Assembly (NCBI GenBank): GCA_017516745.1
Contig: JAFXBF010000015.1
Span: forward strand, 1-64,000
DNA length: 64,000 nt
Direction of reading: 5' to 3'
Origin: Clostridia bacterium
GTDB taxonomy: Bacteria > Bacillota > Clostridia > Oscillospirales > Acutalibacteraceae
Shown here: positions 23,386-31,937 of the stretch, one piece after another
Layout: each line of letters starts with the position of its first letter
How positions within the stretch are numbered: position 1 is the first letter of the stretch
The notes under the pieces: generated by a model
Told to the model about the DNA's origin: nothing
Seen by the model: the letters and a program-made list of their open reading frames with translations, nothing else
Database searches by the model: none
Translations under genes and position numbers: made by a program

Positions 23386-24234
23386 TTACCATTTAACAAG
23401 CACTGTGGTTTCTGTTACCGTGCAGGTCACGCCGAGCTGTTTTTCGGCGGAAGCGACGAATGCGTCACGCATTTCGGTATCGGGGAACTCGATAGAGGTT
23501 TCCATTGTGAGCTTTCTTTCGTTAACGGGGTCAGAGAAAGCAAAGCCCGTTGCCCACCAGGTGAGGTAAGCCTCACGGTCAACAAAGGTTCGCTCGTCGT
23601 TGTAAACCTTTATTGATATAGGCATCATATCCTCGTCTTCTGCGCAGTTGTAGAAGAAGCCCAAACTGCCTTCGGGGCGGTTGTAGACACCGACCTCACC
23701 GCCGACAAGGAGATTAAAACCGTAGTTGCCCTTCCAGAGCTGGATACACCACTCTTCGCCGCCGTAATCGAAATAAACACGGCGTGTTACATAATCAAAG
23801 GCTGTTAAATTTGCGATAATGTCGTAAACGGGTGTAAAGCCGAGTGCCCTCTGCCAGCAGTCGTTCATTGCGTAAAAAATTTCGGTGTGAGCGTTGTAAT
23901 TGAAGCCCGACTCGAATATGCCCTGTGAATAATGTGCGCCAGAAACTTCACCAGTTGTTTCGTTGTAGTATGCGCCAAGGCCTTTATCCTTTTGAGTGCC
24001 GTCGCTCTCGACATAGCTCAGGTGAAATTCCTGCTTCTGTCCGTCCTCACACGGTGCGAGATAAACACGGGTGTCATTGATGCCGTACTTAAAAAAGCTG
24101 AGCGCCTTTACTATGTTGCCGACAAAACCGTTATTCGGCTTTTGCTCCTGCACGGGTTCATCAGCGTGTGCCGCAATGCCTGCGAACGAAAAAATCATAG
24201 TGAACGCAAGCAGTACAGATATGATTTTCTTCAT
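23386..24234 (-). CDS. Secreted DUF4474-like protein
   Basis: 282 residues with a clear signal peptide (MKKIISVLLAFTMIFSFAGIAAHA, cleavage after AHA). The mature part starts with a charged linker and contains VYFDYGGEEWCIQLWKGNYGFNLLVGGEVGVYNRP, the aromatic-rich core of DUF4474 proteins, followed by TWWATGFAFSDP. Function of the family is not known; it is extracellular or wall-associated. ATG 24234 follows GGGAGGAAAGAGT; the open frame upstream to 24279 is not needed. The gene stands alone and is bracketed by two inverted copies of a palindromic element, which suggests it was moved as a unit or inserted between repeats. Confidence 0.75.
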   Translation of the reverse strand: MKKIISVLLAFTMIFSFAGIAAHADEPVQEQKPNNGFVGNIVKALSFFKYGINDTRVYLAPCEDGQKQEFHLSYVESDGTQKDKGLGAYYNETTGEVSGAHYSQGIFESGFNYNAHTEIFYAMNDCWQRALGFTPVYDIIANLTAFDYVTRRVYFDYGGEEWCIQLWKGNYGFNLLVGGEVGVYNRPEGSLGFFYNCAEDEDMMPISIKVYNDERTFVDREAYLTWWATGFAFSDPVNERKLTMETSIEFPDTEMRDAFVASAEKQLGVTCTVTETTVLVKW

Positions 24235-24340
24235 ACTCTTTCCTCCCAGAATTTGTAAACAATATGTTAATAATATCACACTTTTTTAACAAAATAATTC
24301 TTTTAAAGAAATTAGAGGAAAATAATGTATATTGGGAAAA

Positions 24341-24538
24341 TACAGTTTAGCGCAACAATAAATTGTTGCTAAAAGAATAGAGAATAAAGAATAAATAAGA
24401 AATAATAATTGATGGCGGGACACCCGCACCCGAATATAATGGGTGTGGGCGTAGCCCACCCACCTTTATTCTTTATTATTTATTCTTTCTTATTTCAAAT
24501 TAGAGTTTATCTGTCAACAGACAGATAAACTCTAATTT
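24341..24538. repeat. Palindromic MITE-like element, copy B (inverted), with 20-bp hairpin
   Basis: Inverse of copy A: GCAACAAT/ATTGTTGC (24352-24369), AT-rich arm, GC hairpins, second arm, then the perfect hairpin CAAATTAGAGTTTATCTGTC (24495-24514) with its inverse 24519-24538 around AACA. The last hairpin lies one base beyond the hydF stop codon and may terminate the hydrogenase maturation operon. The hairpin stems of copies A and B differ in sequence while staying self-complementary. Confidence 0.7.
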
Positions 24539-24539
24539 G

Positions 24540-25724
24540 TTAAACGCCCAACATTGCTACGCTTCTTTCAAGTATGCCGTTCATTTTGGCTATTGCTATG
24601 CCGTAGTTTGTAATTGGTATATGGTGGTCGGAGGCGGAATTGATGCGGTATTTCATTTCACGCTCGTTGAGCATACAGCCGCCGCAATGCACGACGAGGG
24701 CGTACTTTGACAAATCCTCGGGGAATTCGCCGCCGCTTGTAAACTCGAAACGGATATCTTTTTTGGTATATTCCTTTATCCATTTCGGCATTTTGACCGT
24801 GCCTATATCCTCGCACTGACGGTGGTGTGTACAGCCCTCGCTGATGAGCACGGTATCGCCGTCGTTGAGGCTGTCGAGCTTTCTTGCGCCTTCAACAGCC
24901 GCTTGCAGACTGCCTTTGTAGCGCATAAACAGAATTGAAAAAGAAGTCAGCGGAATTGACTCGGGAACGATTTTTGAAACAACGCCGAAGGCTTGCGAAT
25001 CGGTTACAACCATTTTCGGCGGTGATTTGAGCATATCAAGCACGCCCGAAAGCTCGGTTTCCTTTGTAACAAAAGCTGTTGCGCCCGAATCGAGAATATC
25101 ACGGATAGTCTGCTGCTGCGGCAGAATCAACCTGCCCTTTGGTGCGGAAGCATCAATCGGTGTTACAAGCACAACCGTGTCGCCTTTTTCGATAAGGTCG
25201 CCTATTATTTTTCTGCCGCTGTCCTTGGTCTTTACAAGTGCGGCGATTTTTTCTTTCAGTTCGTTTGTGTTCAGTCCGCTTACGGCGCTGACATATATTG
25301 TGTTTTCGGTTTCGGCGGGTATGCGGTCAAGCAAATCCGCCTTATTGAAGGCTTTGATATACGGAATTTTCTTCTGCTCAAATAGGCTTACAAGCTCTTT
25401 GTCCGCCTGTGCTTCGCCTTTTGCTGCGTCAATTACGAGCACGGCGATATCGGCGTAGTTAAGCACCTGCTTTGTGCGCTTTACACGCAATTCGCCGAGC
25501 TCACCCTCATCGTCAATACCCGGTGTGTCGATAATTACAACGGGGCCGAGCGGCAGTAGTTCCATAGCCTTTTTTACGGGGTCTGTTGTAGTGCCCTTGA
25601 TATCGGAAACAAGGGACAGCTCCTGACCCGTAACAGCGTTTACTACGCTGGATTTACCTGCGTTTCTTAGGCCGAAAAAGCCGATGTGCACTCTTTCGGC
25701 GGAAGCGGTTGAATTAAGACTCAT
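24540..25724 (-). CDS. hydF: [FeFe] hydrogenase H-cluster maturation GTPase HydF
   Basis: 394 residues. GTPase domain with G1 GLRNAGKSS at about 18-26, G3 DTPGIDDEG and G4 NKAD. The C-terminal cluster-binding region shows GCTHHRQCEDIG and, about 50 residues later, VHCGGCML, the CxH...HCxxC ligand set for the [4Fe-4S] cluster. HydF is the scaffold that receives the 2Fe subcluster built by HydE and HydG and transfers it to apo-hydrogenase. It is the last gene of the operon, 10 bp after hydG. No hydrogenase structural gene is in the window. Confidence 0.97.
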   Translation of the reverse strand: MSLNSTASAERVHIGFFGLRNAGKSSVVNAVTGQELSLVSDIKGTTTDPVKKAMELLPLGPVVIIDTPGIDDEGELGELRVKRTKQVLNYADIAVLVIDAAKGEAQADKELVSLFEQKKIPYIKAFNKADLLDRIPAETENTIYVSAVSGLNTNELKEKIAALVKTKDSGRKIIGDLIEKGDTVVLVTPIDASAPKGRLILPQQQTIRDILDSGATAFVTKETELSGVLDMLKSPPKMVVTDSQAFGVVSKIVPESIPLTSFSILFMRYKGSLQAAVEGARKLDSLNDGDTVLISEGCTHHRQCEDIGTVKMPKWIKEYTKKDIRFEFTSGGEFPEDLSKYALVVHCGGCMLNEREMKYRINSASDHHIPITNYGIAIAKMNGILERSVAMLGV

Positions 25725-25733
25725 AAAATCACC

Positions 25734-27182
25734 TTAAAATCTGAAATCACGGCGGTTGGAAGCCTTGATATCGGCAACATTATCTCTTGCAATTGCCTCA
25801 ACCTTCGGGTTTGTGACCTTGCCGAGCTCTGTGTCGATAAGCTCAAAGCCCTTCATTTTCGTGGCATCGCTTGCGTAGTCAACAAGGTACTCGGTAAGCG
25901 TCATAAGTGCGTTGGGGTGGCAGCAGTTGATAATCTGACCGTTTTTGCAAAGGCTCATAAAGCGGTCGCCCGTTCTGCCCTCACGGTAGCAAGCTGTACA
26001 GAAGGACGGAATGTGGCCGTTGTCGATAAGCCAGCCGACAACCTCGTCGAGTGTGCGCTGGTCGGAAACGTCGAACTGCTCGGAATCGTGTGGTCTTTCC
26101 TCTTCCGTATATCCGCCGACAGAGGTACGGGAAGCACCGCTTATCTGCGAAATACCGAGGTTGAGCACACGCTCACGCACTGCCTGAGATTCACGGGTGG
26201 AAATAATCATACCCGTGTAAGGTACTGCCATACGGATGATGGCAATGATTTTTTCAAACATCTCATCGGGAATTGAATTATCGAAAACATCGGGGTCGAT
26301 ATCGTCTGCACGCTTGATTCTCGGCACGCTTATTGTGTGAGGGCCTACTCCGTGCACAGCTTCAAGGTGCTCTGCGTGCATAAGCAGACCTGCAAGCTCA
26401 TACTTATAAAGCTCAAGTCCGAAAAGCACGCCGAGGCCGACATCGTCAATACCACCTTGCATAGCTCTGTCCATAGCTTCGGTGTGGTAATCGTAATCGT
26501 GCTTCGGGCCTGTGGGATGAAGCTTGAGGTAGCTTTCCTTGTGGTAGGTCTCCTGAAAGAGGATATATGTGCCTATGCCTGCATCCTTGAGCTTTCTGTA
26601 ATTCTCAACCGTTGTTGCGGCGATGTTGACATTGACTCTGCGGATTGCACCGTTTTTGTGGTTAATAGAATAAATCGTCTTGATTGATTCGAGGATATAC
26701 TCAATGGGGTTATGCACGGGGTCCTCGCCTGCTTCAATTGCAAGGCGCTTGTGACCCATATCCTGCAAGGCGATTACCTCTGCCTTGATTTCCTCCTGCG
26801 TGAGCTTTTTACGTGCAATGTGCTTATTTTTGAGGTGGTACGGGCAGTAAACACAGCCGTTTACGCAGTAATTGGAAAGGTAGAGAGGTGCAAACATAAC
26901 AATACGGTTACCGTAGAAGGCGAGCTTGATTTCCTTTGCAATCTCGTACATTTTTTCAATCTTTTCGGGGATTTCGCAGGCAAGAAGCACGCTTGCCTCA
27001 CGGTGGGTAAGACCCTTGCAGGTTGTGCCGTTGCCGCTTTTAACGGGACGTGCCTTTTCAAGAATTTCGTCTATAAGCTCAACATTATTCTTGTTGACTT
27101 CAGCATATTCCAGAGTAGCAAGAATTTCCTCGTGGTTTATAAATTCTTCTGCTTTGAGTGATTTGGGATTGAAAACTGCCAT
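25734..27182 (-). CDS. hydG: [FeFe] hydrogenase maturation radical SAM tyrosine lyase HydG
   Basis: 482 residues from ATG 27182 (RBS GAAAGGAAGAAATAAA region); the frame extends upstream to 27230 without a site. The radical-SAM cluster motif CVNGCVYC lies at about 106-113 (CX3CX2C). The C-terminal second-cluster motif is CTACYREGRTG with a distal Cys in NGQIINCC, as needed for the auxiliary cluster that holds the dangler iron. HydG cleaves tyrosine to supply CO and CN ligands as an Fe(CO)2(CN)-cysteine synthon. It sits between hydE and hydF in one operon, with 57 bp to hydE. Confidence 0.97.
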   Translation of the reverse strand: MAVFNPKSLKAEEFINHEEILATLEYAEVNKNNVELIDEILEKARPVKSGNGTTCKGLTHREASVLLACEIPEKIEKMYEIAKEIKLAFYGNRIVMFAPLYLSNYCVNGCVYCPYHLKNKHIARKKLTQEEIKAEVIALQDMGHKRLAIEAGEDPVHNPIEYILESIKTIYSINHKNGAIRRVNVNIAATTVENYRKLKDAGIGTYILFQETYHKESYLKLHPTGPKHDYDYHTEAMDRAMQGGIDDVGLGVLFGLELYKYELAGLLMHAEHLEAVHGVGPHTISVPRIKRADDIDPDVFDNSIPDEMFEKIIAIIRMAVPYTGMIISTRESQAVRERVLNLGISQISGASRTSVGGYTEEERPHDSEQFDVSDQRTLDEVVGWLIDNGHIPSFCTACYREGRTGDRFMSLCKNGQIINCCHPNALMTLTEYLVDYASDATKMKGFELIDTELGKVTNPKVEAIARDNVADIKASNRRDFRF

Positions 27183-27239
27183 TTTATTTCTTCCTTTCAA
27201 TGCGGCAGGAGCCGAGCCCCTGCCCTGCAATTAACAGAT

Positions 27240-28289
27240 TTATTTTTTTACATCGCCTTTGGCGGTGACAATTTTATAGCCGATTTTTTCCATTTTTCCT
27301 GCAAGGCCGTTTTTCTGCTGTGCAGATTCGGCACCCGTGGAAATTTTATTGTTGTAAAGTGTGTATTTGTTTCTGACCGCCTCGGGCGAGAGGTTGGGCA
27401 TTACTACGTTTGCCCCCGAGAGTATGCCTTTTTCTCTGCCGTCGGGGAGTATTGTGCCCAGTGCGGTTGTGGAGGGCAGGAGTATATTCGGGCGGATAAG
27501 CCTGACTATACTCAGAAGGTAGCAGGTAAGCTCTGCCGAGCCCTGTGGGAAAGCGGCAAAGGGAGTTGCGCTGTGCGGCACAAACGGGCCTATTCCGCAC
27601 ATATCGGGCTGAAATTCCTCAACGAATTTCAAGTCCTTTGCAAGGCAGGCGTTGGTCTGGTAGGGTGAGCCGACCATAAAGCCGCAGCCGACCTGAAAGC
27701 CGATTTCCTTCAAATCCTTAAGACATCTCATACGGTTTTCAAAGGACAGCTCCTTCGGGTGGAGCTTTTCGTAGTGTGCTTTATCTGCCGTTTCGTGGCG
27801 GAGAAGATATCTGTCCGCACCCGCATCAAATAACTTCCGGTAGCTCTCCCTGCTTTTTTCGCCGAGGGAAAGCGTAACCGCACAATCGGGATAGCGGCGC
27901 TTGATTTCACTTATTATACGGCACATTCGCTCATCGTTGAAATAAGCGTCCTCACCGCCCTGCATAACAAAGGTGCGAAAGCCCAGCTCATACCCCTGCT
28001 CACAGCAGGAGAGAATTTCCTCTTCTGTCAGCCTGTACCGCTCACAGGTTTTATTGCCCTTGCGTATACCGCAGTAAAGGCAGTCGTTTTTGCAGAAGTT
28101 GCTTATTTCAATAAGCCCTCTGATATAGACATCCGTGCCGTAAATCTCACGGCGCACTCTGTCTGCCTTTTCACGCAGCAAGGCGGCTGATTCTTCGCTC
28201 CTGTTTTCAATAATAAACTCATATTCCTCAACAGAAAGCGAATGTTCTTTTTCTAATTTTTCTATTAAATATATAATCTTTTCATTCAT
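27240..28289 (-). CDS. hydE: [FeFe] hydrogenase maturation radical SAM protein HydE
   Basis: 349 residues. Radical-SAM motif CKNDCLYC with Cys at 66, 70 and 73, then GIRKGN. The barrel continues with VMQGGEDAYF and GFMVGSPYQTNACLAKDL. It matches HydE rather than BioB by the operon and by segments such as HSATPFAAFPQGS. HydE acts on the HydG-derived organometallic synthon to help assemble the dithiomethylamine-bridged subcluster. The start codon overlaps the end of the regulator gene by eight bases, so both are translated together. Confidence 0.95.
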   Translation of the reverse strand: MNEKIIYLIEKLEKEHSLSVEEYEFIIENRSEESAALLREKADRVRREIYGTDVYIRGLIEISNFCKNDCLYCGIRKGNKTCERYRLTEEEILSCCEQGYELGFRTFVMQGGEDAYFNDERMCRIISEIKRRYPDCAVTLSLGEKSRESYRKLFDAGADRYLLRHETADKAHYEKLHPKELSFENRMRCLKDLKEIGFQVGCGFMVGSPYQTNACLAKDLKFVEEFQPDMCGIGPFVPHSATPFAAFPQGSAELTCYLLSIVRLIRPNILLPSTTALGTILPDGREKGILSGANVVMPNLSPEAVRNKYTLYNNKISTGAESAQQKNGLAGKMEKIGYKIVTAKGDVKK

Positions 28290-28539
28290 GACTTATCACG
28301 TTTGAATAAGCGGTTTTCACGCTTATTCCGGCGAGCTTGCCTATTCTGCCCGAAAGAGCCGAAATAGTGTCCTGCGGTGCATCCACGGCAATGCTCACAA
28401 CGCTTATCCCCCTTTCCTTATACGGGATACCCATACGGCCTATGATTATATCGCCGTATTCGTGAAGCAGCTCGTTGAGCTGTGAAACGCTTTCCTTGTT
28501 TTCAACTATAATGCCCATAACAGCAACTCTTGTATCCAT
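28282..28539 (-). CDS. TM1266-family iron-only hydrogenase system regulator
   Basis: 85 residues: MDTRVAVMGIIVENKESVSQ, then LLHEYGDIIIGRMGIPYKERGISV and SALSGRIGKLAGISVKTAYS. This is the ACT-like (NikR C-terminal-like) family named iron-only hydrogenase system regulator, nearly always found with hydE/F/G. ATG 28539 follows GAGG at eight bases; the longer frame to 28653 runs through the leader terminator and is not real. As the first gene of the maturation operon it probably senses a small ligand. It has no DNA-binding domain of its own. Confidence 0.9.
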   Translation of the reverse strand: MDTRVAVMGIIVENKESVSQLNELLHEYGDIIIGRMGIPYKERGISVVSIAVDAPQDTISALSGRIGKLAGISVKTAYSNVISHE

Positions 28540-28569
28540 TTCATTTACCTCTGTACTTTTTGTGAAAAT

Positions 28570-28685
28570 AAAAAAATCCGTACCCTGACAAGGCACGGAT
28601 AAATACGCAGAATTTCTGTTTAATTCAAGATTATTACAGTATTTTTCTCGCACCTTTCACTCAGTAATACTTTGTGTCAGGAAAC
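28570..28685 (-). promoter_or_regulatory. Attenuator-like 5' leader of the hydrogenase maturation operon
   Basis: The leader contains an intrinsic terminator: ATCCGT, A, CC (28576-28584) pairs with GG, C, ACGGAT (28592-28600), followed by seven U on the minus strand, before the first gene. Near the 5' end, CCTGACA (28681-28675 on the minus strand) is complementary to TGTCAGG (28590-28584) in the terminator loop and 3' arm, so a competing antiterminator or pseudoknot is possible. AGTATT/AATACT and CAGAA/TTCTG can also pair. No known riboswitch or T-box consensus was recognised. Confidence 0.6.
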
Positions 28686-28691
28686 AACTAT

Positions 28692-28720
28692 ATTATATAT
28701 GGATTTTATACATAAGTCAA
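28692..28720 (-). promoter_or_regulatory. Promoter of the hydrogenase maturation operon
   Basis: Minus-strand TTGACT (28720-28715), a 17-base spacer and TATAAT (28697-28692). Transcription would start near 28685, leaving a leader of about 146 bases. The antiporter gene is divergent from 28835. Confidence 0.8.
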
Positions 28721-28834
28721 CTCAAGAAGAACATAATTTTTTGGGAAATTAATGCTTGAAAAAACGCATATAAAGGAATATAATACAAAACCGTGCGATA
28801 AAAACTAAAACTAAAGAAAAGAAGCGAAATTAAA

Positions 28835-30124
28835 ATGAACACTCTTTTATCCGTATCCGTAGCCCTGCTTGCAGGACTAATGATGACAAGGCTTTTCAAG
28901 CCTCTCAAGCTGCCGAGCGTTACAGCCTACCTTATAGCAGGCGTGCTTATCGGCCCGTACTGCCTGGGTGCACTCGGTCTTAACGGTCTGGGCTTTGCAT
29001 CCCACGAAAATGTTGAATCACTCGGCGTTATTTCGGACGTTGCGCTGGGCTTCATCGCCTTCTCAATCGGCAACGAATTCAGGCTTGAAGACCTCAAAAA
29101 GACAGGTAAGCAGGCCTTTGTAATCGGTATTCTTCAAGCGCTTGCCGCAGCGGCACTTGTTGACGTTGCACTTATTGCAATACACCTCATAATGCCAGAT
29201 AAGCTTTCCGTTTCGCAGGCAATCACACTCGGCGCAATCGCAACGGCAACGGCACCTGCCGCAACGCTTATGGTTGTACGCCAGTACAAGGCACACGGCC
29301 CTCTTACAAAGCTGCTGCTTCCCATTGTTGCGCTTGACGACGCCGTAGGTCTTATCGTTTTCGCCGTTTCCTTCGGCGTGGCAAAGGCACTTATCAGCGG
29401 CTCGGCAGATATGGTTTCAATCATAGTAAATCCGCTTATCGAAATTGTCGGCTCGCTTATACTCGGTGCGATTATGGGCTGCCTGCTTACATACCTTGAA
29501 AAGCTGTTCAATTCCAACACAAACCGTCTTAACCTAACAATCGCCTTTGTCTTCCTCACGGCGGCTCTTTCCAACCTCAAGTTTGAAATCGGCCACGTAC
29601 ATATCAGCTTTTCCTCACTCCTCGTTTGTATGATGCTCGGCACGGTGTTCTGCAACATCTGTCCGCTTTCACACGACCTTATGGAGAGCTCGGATAAATG
29701 GACTTCGCCGCTGTTCGCACTTTTCTTTGTCATAAGCGGCTCGGAGCTTGAGCTCAACGTATTCACGGACGGTGCAATCGTGCTCATCGGCGCAATTTAC
29801 ATCATCACACGTTCACTCGGCAAATACTTCGGCACACTGGGCAGCTCAAAGCTCGTTAAGTGCGAGCCGCAGATTTGCAAGTACCTCGGCATAACACTTC
29901 TGCCGCAGGCAGGTGTTGCCCTGGGTATGTGCACAACTGCTATGCAATTAGGCGAGGAAGGCAACCTCATCCGCAATATCGTGCTTTTTGCAGTTCTTAT
30001 TTATGAGCTCGTCGGTCCGCTTCTCACACGCTGGGCACTCCAGCAGGCAGGCGAAATCAAGCCCATGCCCGACCACGTCAAAAACCGCAGACAGCAAAAG
30101 CTCGAAGAAGCAAAGAACAGATAA
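28835..30124 (+). CDS. Cation:proton antiporter (CPA2 family)
   Basis: 429 residues with about 12 hydrophobic segments. The first helices read LLSVSVALLAGLMMTRLF and VTAYLIAGVLIGPYCLG. The transport core includes ATATAPAATLMVVRQY and LPIVALDDAVGLIVFAVSFG; the paired acidic residues in ALDDAVG are typical of CPA/KefB-type exchangers. There is no C-terminal TrkA nucleotide-binding domain. It exchanges Na+ or K+ for H+ across the cell membrane. It is transcribed divergently from the hydrogenase maturation operon and ends at a strong bidirectional terminator. Confidence 0.88.
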   Translation: MNTLLSVSVALLAGLMMTRLFKPLKLPSVTAYLIAGVLIGPYCLGALGLNGLGFASHENVESLGVISDVALGFIAFSIGNEFRLEDLKKTGKQAFVIGILQALAAAALVDVALIAIHLIMPDKLSVSQAITLGAIATATAPAATLMVVRQYKAHGPLTKLLLPIVALDDAVGLIVFAVSFGVAKALISGSADMVSIIVNPLIEIVGSLILGAIMGCLLTYLEKLFNSNTNRLNLTIAFVFLTAALSNLKFEIGHVHISFSSLLVCMMLGTVFCNICPLSHDLMESSDKWTSPLFALFFVISGSELELNVFTDGAIVLIGAIYIITRSLGKYFGTLGSSKLVKCEPQICKYLGITLLPQAGVALGMCTTAMQLGEEGNLIRNIVLFAVLIYELVGPLLTRWALQQAGEIKPMPDHVKNRRQQKLEEAKNR

Positions 30125-30170
30125 CAAAAAACGGAGCAGCAGATTGGTTTCTGCTGCTCCTTGATTTTTT
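30125..30170. terminator. Bidirectional terminator
   Basis: GGAGCAGCAGA (30133-30143) pairs with TCTGCTGCTCC (30150-30160); T-rich runs follow on both strands. It separates the antiporter gene from the convergent GH3-family gene. Confidence 0.9.
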
Positions 30171-31911
30171 ATTTATCCTGATTTTCCTGGATATAATCAA
30201 GTGTTTCCGATTTTTCGGTAAGGACGTGTGAGAAGAAGAATTCCTCTCTCGGCTTTGAGTTAATAACCGTAACGGGCTTAATCTGGTTAAGGACTACGCC
30301 CTTGCTGCGAAGGTGCTCATTGTAATCCGAATAGGTGTTCGGCTTAAGAATGAGGATTTCGGGACGGTTGAGCATACCCCAGCGTCTGTACTTGTAGTAC
30401 TTTTCGTTAACGCCCTTGAGCTCTTCGTCAAGAATGTCAATCATTTCCTGACGCTTCTCTTCGGTAATCTCTCCCCTTGCCTCCGTAAGCATACAGTAAC
30501 GGGGCGGATTGGTTGAGAAATCAGCATAGAAGCTGTGGCCGACGTGCTCAAGACCTGTCTTTTCAAACATAGTCTTTGCGCTGTAGTCAACCATTTCTGT
30601 GGTTGTCTTTTCGTTGGCAACGTTCATGCTCAGGTTTCTTCTGTACAGGAACTCAATCATGGGAGTATTGTTGTGCATTCTTGTAACCTGAACAATATCC
30701 TCCATACGGTAGCGGTAAAGACCCGAGGAGTTGGTAACAACCATTTCGTACTTCTTGCCGACCTCAAGCTCGTTGATAAGAAGGGTCTTGGAGCCGTCGG
30801 GCTCTTCATCGCCCAAATCATCGTCAACGGGAATGAACTCAAAGAAAATACCGTAGGGAATGAGCACGCCGTCGTGACAGTTGAGCTCTGTAGGCATTGC
30901 AAAGAAGCCTTCTGCTGCTGCGTAGCCCATATTGTGAATCGGAATATCGTTACCGATATAATGGCGAAGCTGCTCAAGATAAATCTTAAGAGTTGAGCCG
31001 ACCATACCGTAAGCCCATGTGAGCTTCGGCCAGATACGGGGTGCAATGGGAGTATCAAAGCCCTTTTCAAATTCCTTGCGGAGTGCTGCAGCACGCTTGG
31101 GGTTGGGCTTAAACTTCTTCTGATACTCTGCACGCAGCTCGGGTGTAATTCTTACATTCTCGCCTATTGTACCCTTTTCAATATCGTCACAAAGCTGCTG
31201 CCAGTTTTTCTCAAGGTAGTCAAACATTGTGGTAACAAGGGTGATGATAAGGGAGCCTATGTAGGACACCTTTTCATTTTCGAGAGCAAAGCGAAGCTGG
31301 AGATATGGCATATCAAGCAGCTCTTCGTGCTCGGGGTAAAGCAGAGATGTGGGAGATGTGCAGAAGAAGCGCATAATGGGGTTAAGGTAGGTAAGCGGTA
31401 CCTGACCTGCACCGTTGCACTGCTTGTTATCCTCAAGCCTGTGGCCTGTGAGAACAAGCACAAGCGGACCCATCTGCGGAGGCATTTTCTTACCCATTAC
31501 GTTTTTGAGGTAGTGTGCGGAGGTGGAAACAGTACATGAAAAACCGATGCACTGCATATTCCACAGGTCAAACGCACATCTGGGAAGGGTCTTGGGCTTG
31601 CCGACACTGCCCGAGGATGAGCAGTAACGGACATTGTAGCCCGTGTACATAAGATTATTTTCCTTATTGTGAATCATACGGTCAACAAGCGGATCGTAAT
31701 CCGCATAGGTTGAAAGCGGTACCTTTTTGCGAAATTCCTCAACGCTGTGAATATCGGCAAAGTTGTACTTTCTGCCGAGCTCACAGTTCTTGCTCTTGCT
31801 GAGTATTCTCTTAAGGAGCTTTTCCTGCGCCTTCATGGGGTCTTTTGTGGTACGCTCAATCTTGGCGAGCGTAACGTCGCCGATAAGAATACCTAAATCC
31901 GAAAAAGCCAT
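30169..31911 (-). CDS. GH3 family protein (acyl-acid amido synthetase-like)
   Basis: 580 residues, in the GH3 branch of ANL adenylating enzymes. The phosphate-binding loop is CSSSGSVGKPKTLP near residue 95, and later motifs are TWAYGMVGS and YRYRMEDIVQVT. Plant GH3 enzymes conjugate auxin or jasmonate to amino acids; bacterial relatives are common in Clostridia but without a settled substrate. It is the last gene of the greA-lysS-GH3 operon, 26 bp after lysS. The association with an aminoacyl-tRNA synthetase could hint at amino-acid conjugation, but this is inference. RBS AAGGAAACAAAACT precedes the ATG. Confidence 0.85.
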   Translation of the reverse strand: MAFSDLGILIGDVTLAKIERTTKDPMKAQEKLLKRILSKSKNCELGRKYNFADIHSVEEFRKKVPLSTYADYDPLVDRMIHNKENNLMYTGYNVRYCSSSGSVGKPKTLPRCAFDLWNMQCIGFSCTVSTSAHYLKNVMGKKMPPQMGPLVLVLTGHRLEDNKQCNGAGQVPLTYLNPIMRFFCTSPTSLLYPEHEELLDMPYLQLRFALENEKVSYIGSLIITLVTTMFDYLEKNWQQLCDDIEKGTIGENVRITPELRAEYQKKFKPNPKRAAALRKEFEKGFDTPIAPRIWPKLTWAYGMVGSTLKIYLEQLRHYIGNDIPIHNMGYAAAEGFFAMPTELNCHDGVLIPYGIFFEFIPVDDDLGDEEPDGSKTLLINELEVGKKYEMVVTNSSGLYRYRMEDIVQVTRMHNNTPMIEFLYRRNLSMNVANEKTTTEMVDYSAKTMFEKTGLEHVGHSFYADFSTNPPRYCMLTEARGEITEEKRQEMIDILDEELKGVNEKYYKYRRWGMLNRPEILILKPNTYSDYNEHLRSKGVVLNQIKPVTVINSKPREEFFFSHVLTEKSETLDYIQENQDK

Positions 31912-31937
31912 AGTTTTGTTTCCTTTTCAATTATTTA

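Noticed and set aside
23143-24538. CRISPR array or insertion sequence with transposase
   Set aside because: Repeats are inverted and only two, without regular spacers, and the enclosed gene is a secreted DUF4474-type protein, not a transposase.
28570-28685. T-box leader before the hydrogenase maturation operon
   Set aside because: The conserved T-box antiterminator sequence and specifier-loop features are not visible; only a terminator and a possible alternative pairing are.
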